In this document: one piece after another, positions 14,297-17,560 of the stretch
How positions within the stretch are numbered: the stretch's first letter is position 1
How the letters are laid out: every line of letters starts with the position of its first letter
NCBI GenBank assembly: GCA_035542975.1
Contig: DATKKK010000101.1
Location: forward strand, 1-17,560
Direction: 5' to 3'
Length of the DNA: 17,560 nt
DNA from: DATKKK01 sp035542975
GTDB lineage: Archaea; Thermoproteota; Bathyarchaeia; Bathyarchaeales; Bathycorpusculaceae
Notes under the pieces: generated by a model
Database searches by the model: none
The model's input: only the letters and a program-made list of their open reading frames with translations
What the model was told of the DNA's origin: nothing
Made by a program: the position numbers and the translations under genes

Positions 14297-15647
14297 ACAA
14301 GAAGAAATACAGAGCTTGGCTGAAAAAGCAATTAATACTGCCTTAGGAAAAGGTGCGGGCGAAGCTGAGGCTTTTGTCTATCAAGGTCTTGCTACGAACA
14401 TCGGTATTGAGCAGGGACAGATTGTTAGAGGTTCAAGAATAATCGATCAGGGGGTAGGAATCAGAATCATAATCAGCAAGGCAATAGGCTTCTCTTACAC
14501 AAACATGCTGGAAAACAAGGAAGCTATAGATGAAGTAATCGACAGAGCGATAAGTTCTGCCAAAGCAAGCAAGCCTGATGAAGACTGGCGTGGGCTTCCA
14601 AGCAAAAAAGCATACACCTCTTTGGAAAACACTTTTGATCCCAGGATCGTTGAACTTCGTTCCGAAGATTTGGTTAAGATTGCTTCCACCATGTTGGATG
14701 CGGCTGAAAAAACAGACAAGCGAGTTTTTCCTATAGAAGGAGAAGCAGGCGCATCATACCTTTCTGTGGCGACTGCTAACTCCAACGGCGTTGCGGGGTT
14801 TGATCATGGGACAATCGTTGATTGCAGTTTAGCAACCGTGTGTCAAGATAAAAATGAGGTGACTCCCGTGTGTTTCGAGTTTAACACTGAGAGAAGCTAC
14901 GATATGAACCCTGAATGGGTTGGCAAAGAAGCCGCCAGCTTGGCGCTTTCAGCGCTGCAGCCTAAAAGAATAGAAACAAAGAGCACTCGAGTCATTTTCA
15001 CTCAGTTTGCATTGCAGCAACTTCTCTATTACACGTTGATTAACGCGGTTAAGGCTGATTACGTGCAGAGAAACCAGTCATCATTCAAAGGAAAAATTGG
15101 AGAAAAAGTCGCTTCTGAAACCGTAACCGTATACGATGATGGCTTGCTCAATGGTGGGCTTCATACATGGAAGTTTGATGGCGAAGGGGTTCCTCAGCAA
15201 AAAACGTTAATCATGGAAAAAGGGATCTTACGCAATTTTATCTATGATAATTACACTGCTCGAAAAGAAGGAAAGGAAAGCACGGGTAACGCCGCAAGAG
15301 CTGGGTACTTGTCAACGCCAAACGTGGAAGCAACAAACTTTCACTTCATGCCTGGAACCAGGTCGCCAGAAGAGTTGATTAGGGAAGTGGATGAAGGCAT
15401 TATCGTGTATTACTTGCAGGGTGCACATAGCAGTAATCCGGCGAGCGGAGAATTTTCAGTCGTTGCTACTCCTGCTTGGAGGATCGAGAAGGGCAGCGTG
15501 ACTCATGCCACTAGAGGCTTGATGTTGGCTGGAAATATCTTCACGTTGTTAACGAACGTTTCCGTGTTAGCCAACAACGAAAGGAAGCTTGGGCAGCTAG
15601 TCGCGCCTTGGATGCTGGTAGAAAACGTTAAAGTCATAGGAAAATAA
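14283..15647 (+). CDS. tldE: TldE/PmbA family subunit, partner of TldD
   Basis: Second subunit of the TldD/E protease. The 454-residue product has the family's N-terminal half (GAGEAEAFVYQG, GVGIRIIISKAIGFSYTN) and the C-terminal half with VYDDGLLNGGLHTWKFDGEG, TARKEGKESTGNAARA and GLMLAGNIFTLL. No HExxxH is present; the equivalent region reads FTQFALQQLLYYTL, as expected for the non-catalytic TldE. GTG 14283 is chosen from the ribosome site, giving a 14-nt overlap with tldD. In the known structure TldE shapes the chamber and TldD alone holds zinc. The stop at 15645-15647 overlaps an AAATAAATAACC sequence that may be a promoter for the next gene. Confidence 0.93.
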   Translation: MGVLKQEEIQSLAEKAINTALGKGAGEAEAFVYQGLATNIGIEQGQIVRGSRIIDQGVGIRIIISKAIGFSYTNMLENKEAIDEVIDRAISSAKASKPDEDWRGLPSKKAYTSLENTFDPRIVELRSEDLVKIASTMLDAAEKTDKRVFPIEGEAGASYLSVATANSNGVAGFDHGTIVDCSLATVCQDKNEVTPVCFEFNTERSYDMNPEWVGKEAASLALSALQPKRIETKSTRVIFTQFALQQLLYYTLINAVKADYVQRNQSSFKGKIGEKVASETVTVYDDGLLNGGLHTWKFDGEGVPQQKTLIMEKGILRNFIYDNYTARKEGKESTGNAARAGYLSTPNVEATNFHFMPGTRSPEELIREVDEGIIVYYLQGAHSSNPASGEFSVVATPAWRIEKGSVTHATRGLMLAGNIFTLLTNVSVLANNERKLGQLVAPWMLVENVKVIGK

Positions 15648-15680
15648 ATAACCTAGACAGTCATTAAGCATGGAAGAGGC

Positions 15681-16625
15681 TTGAAATTGGGAGACGGAAT
15701 AAAGCAGAAGTTACTTAAGTACAACACGTTTCGCAGAATCATCCAGTTATTGTCTCTTATATTCCTAAGCGGGGTTGTCTTCAATCTGGGTGTTTTGCCG
15801 CTTTTGTTGCCTGTTTTATGGACGTGGGGGCTTTCGCCAAACACTGCGGGTGACGCTTTTACTGCCATACAGTTGATGCTTGGCGGATGGCAGAATCTCT
15901 ATTTTGTTTTTCCATGGCTTGCAGTTGCATCATTCTTGCTTATCGGCATACTGATTGGCAAGTCCTTTTGCGGCTGGGTTTGCCCATTTGGCTTCATCCA
16001 AGACTTGATTGGGTTTGTCAAACGTAAGAAGATGGAATTTTCGCCTAGGACTCATGACAACGCGCTTTATGTTAAGTACGGAGTTCTAGGAGCTACATTG
16101 TTTATCAGTTTGAGTTATGCTGCATCCGAAGCCCTAAAAACTGCTAGTAGTTACAAGAATGCTTTAGGCATCTTTGCAACTGCTCCGTTCACTGCGTTGA
16201 GTCCTGCTGAAACATTGTTCGGAATTCTGCCTCGGCTGGTTCGAAATTTCGTGAACGACCTGTTTGCAAAACCAGTATTGGATGTTCTGTCTGGCGTGGG
16301 TAATCTGTCGCCGCTTTTCTGGGTTCAGTTTGCACTCTTGGTGTCTGTTCTTGTGTTTGCGGCTCTTTTCTCGCGAGGCTGGTGCAGGTACATGTGTCCG
16401 CATGGGGCGATAATGGCGGTTCTGAACAAGTTTAGTTTCATCGGCTTGCGAAGAGAGCCCATTAAGTGCAGTAAGGCTACTTGTCGTCGTTGTGTTGAGG
16501 TGTGTCCAATGCGGGTTCCCATCTTGGATTTGCCCTGGGAGAAGTTTAGCCATGAAGAATGCATCTACTGCATGAAATGTGCGGATGCGTGTGAGGATAA
16601 AGCCATCAAGTTAACGTATCCTTAA
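15681..16625 (+). CDS. NapH/CcoG-like membrane iron-sulfur protein
   Basis: A 314-residue membrane-bound redox protein. About five hydrophobic segments carry two CxxxCP motifs, FCGWVCPFGFIQDL (C97, C101) and WCRYMCPHGAIMAVL (C235, C239), the hallmark of the NapH/NosR/CcoG group. A cytosolic C-terminal ferredoxin part has C263-x4-C268-x2-C271-x3-C275 and C294-x2-C297-x2-C300-x3-C304, enough for two [4Fe-4S] clusters; the first has four rather than two residues between its first two cysteines. Such proteins move electrons between membrane carriers and ferredoxins or periplasmic/extracellular partners; the partner here is unknown. TTG 15681 is used; TTG 15687 suits the GGAAGAGG ribosome site (15672-15679) equally well. 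It lies 33 nt after tldE and may be co-transcribed or use the TATA-like sequence at the tldE stop. No nitrate or N2O reductase genes are nearby. Confidence 0.88.
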   Translation: MKLGDGIKQKLLKYNTFRRIIQLLSLIFLSGVVFNLGVLPLLLPVLWTWGLSPNTAGDAFTAIQLMLGGWQNLYFVFPWLAVASFLLIGILIGKSFCGWVCPFGFIQDLIGFVKRKKMEFSPRTHDNALYVKYGVLGATLFISLSYAASEALKTASSYKNALGIFATAPFTALSPAETLFGILPRLVRNFVNDLFAKPVLDVLSGVGNLSPLFWVQFALLVSVLVFAALFSRGWCRYMCPHGAIMAVLNKFSFIGLRREPIKCSKATCRRCVEVCPMRVPILDLPWEKFSHEECIYCMKCADACEDKAIKLTYP

Positions 16626-16630
16626 GTACG

Positions 16631-16637
16631 AAAAAAA
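16631..16637 (-). terminator. T7 tract downstream of the M23 peptidase gene
   Basis: A7 on the plus strand gives GCTTTTTTTCG on the minus strand, 35 nt after the peptidase stop and just outside the convergent NapH-like gene. Confidence 0.4.
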
Positions 16638-16672
16638 GCACGACAATTCTTTCTATGTTAAATTTTGGCAAG

Positions 16673-17560
16673 TCACCTTTTGAACTGCTGCTCGCATCTA
16701 ACAATCATGCCTGTGTTTGGGCATAAACCTTCTATCCTTCTGGTTTTGTCGCCTATAACCAAGTCAAAACTCTCAAACTTACTCGGCAAACCTTCGGAAT
16801 TTAGCAAACTCTTTCCATCTTGAAATTGGTAATGTATATGAGGGAAGAAGCTGTCGCCAGAGGTACCCACTCGACCAATCAGTTCTCCTTTAATCACTTT
16901 ATCCCCCGCATTAACTTGAACTGACCCTTTCAGTATATGCACTAAAACGCTGAACTCACTGTTGCCATGGTCAATAATGGCATGGTTGCCCAAGTGTTGC
17001 TTCATTGATTTCTCAGGTTCTCGTATGTGCGCCTCTACATCAAATAAAGGAGGTTTATTGAACTCGTTGTCTGGTAAATCGTTCGCCACGCTAATGATTT
17101 TTCCATCTCCAGGGCACAGAACTGGTTTTCTCCAGCAGAAGAAATCCTCATTACTGTGAGGAGAGTTTTTAAACATTTTCAACTCGTCATCTACAAGAAC
17201 AAAATCATAAGCAAACCTCGAGTTGTTGCCAGTTATGCCTATCTGCTGGATCAGCGGGTGAGTAGAAGGAAAGTTTCGGCGATGATGAGTTAGCAAGTCA
17301 TGACCCTCTGTTACTAGGCTTGTTCCAGCAAAAGGAAGAACTAACGTGGTTTTCTGTTTGTAGACTACGGGATACACGGATACTTCAGTTCTCGCTTGAC
17401 TGCCTTTTTCGTTCATGAACCTAAACTGGTAACAAAGTCTATGAATGGGATATTCAAGTGGAAAATTGGGCAACGGGTTAAAGATTTCCAGCATTTTGCC
17501 TGGTTCTATTTTTCTCTCGGGGACGATGAGGATCGGTGGGATAACCCCGAAATTGTTTAG
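16673..17560 (-). CDS. M23 family (LytM-type) metallopeptidase domain protein, probably 5' partial
   Basis: The C-terminal 150 residues form a LytM/M23 barrel. Counting from ATG 17494: NNSRFAYDF (D97, likely first zinc-ligand strand), RKPVLCPGDGKIISV (122-136), GNHAIIDHGNSEFSVLVHI (169-187), AGDKVIKGELIGRVGTSG (196-213) and PHIHYQF with H219 and H221. M23 enzymes cut glycine-containing peptide bonds, usually in peptidoglycan, which archaea lack, so the substrate is unclear. Arg93 stands where the H-x3-D motif normally has His, as I recall for a subgroup with RxAYDF, so catalysis is not certain. ATG 17494 would give 273 residues, but the 22 codons upstream to the window edge are all open, contain no ATG/GTG/TTG, and read like protein (FGVIPPILIVPERKIEPGK), so the gene probably begins outside. 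A preceding signal peptide or membrane anchor cannot be judged. Confidence 0.82.
   Translation of the reverse strand, partial: LNNFGVIPPILIVPERKIEPGKMLEIFNPLPNFPLEYPIHRLCYQFRFMNEKGSQARTEVSVYPVVYKQKTTLVLPFAGTSLVTEGHDLLTHHRRNFPSTHPLIQQIGITGNNSRFAYDFVLVDDELKMFKNSPHSNEDFFCWRKPVLCPGDGKIISVANDLPDNEFNKPPLFDVEAHIREPEKSMKQHLGNHAIIDHGNSEFSVLVHILKGSVQVNAGDKVIKGELIGRVGTSGDSFFPHIHYQFQDGKSLLNSEGLPSKFESFDLVIGDKTRRIEGLCPNTGMIVRCEQQFKR

Noticed and set aside
1..17560. CRISPR arrays, tRNAs, rRNAs, insertion sequences, attachment sites, toxin-antitoxin pairs
   Set aside because: Looked for on both strands; no spaced direct repeats at DNA level, cloverleaf with CCA-type end, transposase or integrase motif, or terminal inverted repeats were seen. 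The only clear tandem repeat is the protein-level one at 7511-7726.

Overview
The window looks archaeal. It carries an archaeal-type (ApgM) phosphoglycerate mutase, endonuclease Q, a tungsten/molybdenum aldehyde:ferredoxin oxidoreductase (AOR)-family enzyme with a four-cluster ferredoxin, a COG3199 NAD-kinase-like protein, and a short protein resembling the NitrOD5 domain. Many starts are TTG, several genes have TATA/BRE-like boxes 25-50 nt upstream, and T-tracts lie at gene ends. The gene set is compatible with an uncultured anaerobic lineage such as Bathyarchaeia; that placement is inference from gene content, not a phylogeny. No rRNA, tRNA, CRISPR array, insertion sequence or integrase is visible. 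Coding density is high and no gene-free stretch reaches 300 nt; the longest is about 246 nt (4881-5126).

Layout. 1-2242 (+): 5'-truncated apgM followed 5 nt later by an MFS transporter. 2345-3256 (+): predicted soluble HExxH metallopeptidase. 3263-4880 (-): COG3199 NAD-kinase-like protein and a Cys-rich DUF3795 protein. 4881-5126: regulatory intergenic region with promoter-like boxes on both strands. 5127-7331 (+): SDR-type L-threonine 3-dehydrogenase and glycine C-acetyltransferase, a complete two-step route from threonine to glycine plus acetyl-CoA. 7439-10223 (-): four-cluster ferredoxin, AOR-family catalytic subunit (the two overlap by 4 nt), then a 110-residue protein made largely of four 18-residue repeats, each with one cysteine at the same position. 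10345-10929 (+): VTT/DedA-like membrane protein. 11025-12320 (+): endonuclease Q. 12424-12759 (+): small NitrOD5-like protein. 12911-15647 (+): TldD and TldE/PmbA, overlapping by 14 nt. 15681-16625 (+): membrane protein with NapH/CcoG-like CxxxCP motifs and two ferredoxin clusters. 16673-17560 (-): M23-type peptidase, probably running off the right edge.

How the genes fit together. The picture is a peptide and amino-acid-using anaerobe: TldD/TldE and other peptidases, threonine cleavage to acetyl-CoA, and an AOR that could oxidise aldehydes and pass electrons through a ferredoxin-type subunit. Endonuclease Q would deal with deaminated or abasic DNA. The most unusual item is the tandem 18-residue Cys-repeat protein beside the AOR module. 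I do not recognise it, and it is the best candidate here for something undescribed. A second whole-window signal is that several genes begin with A/C-ending codons and finish with G/T-ending codons.
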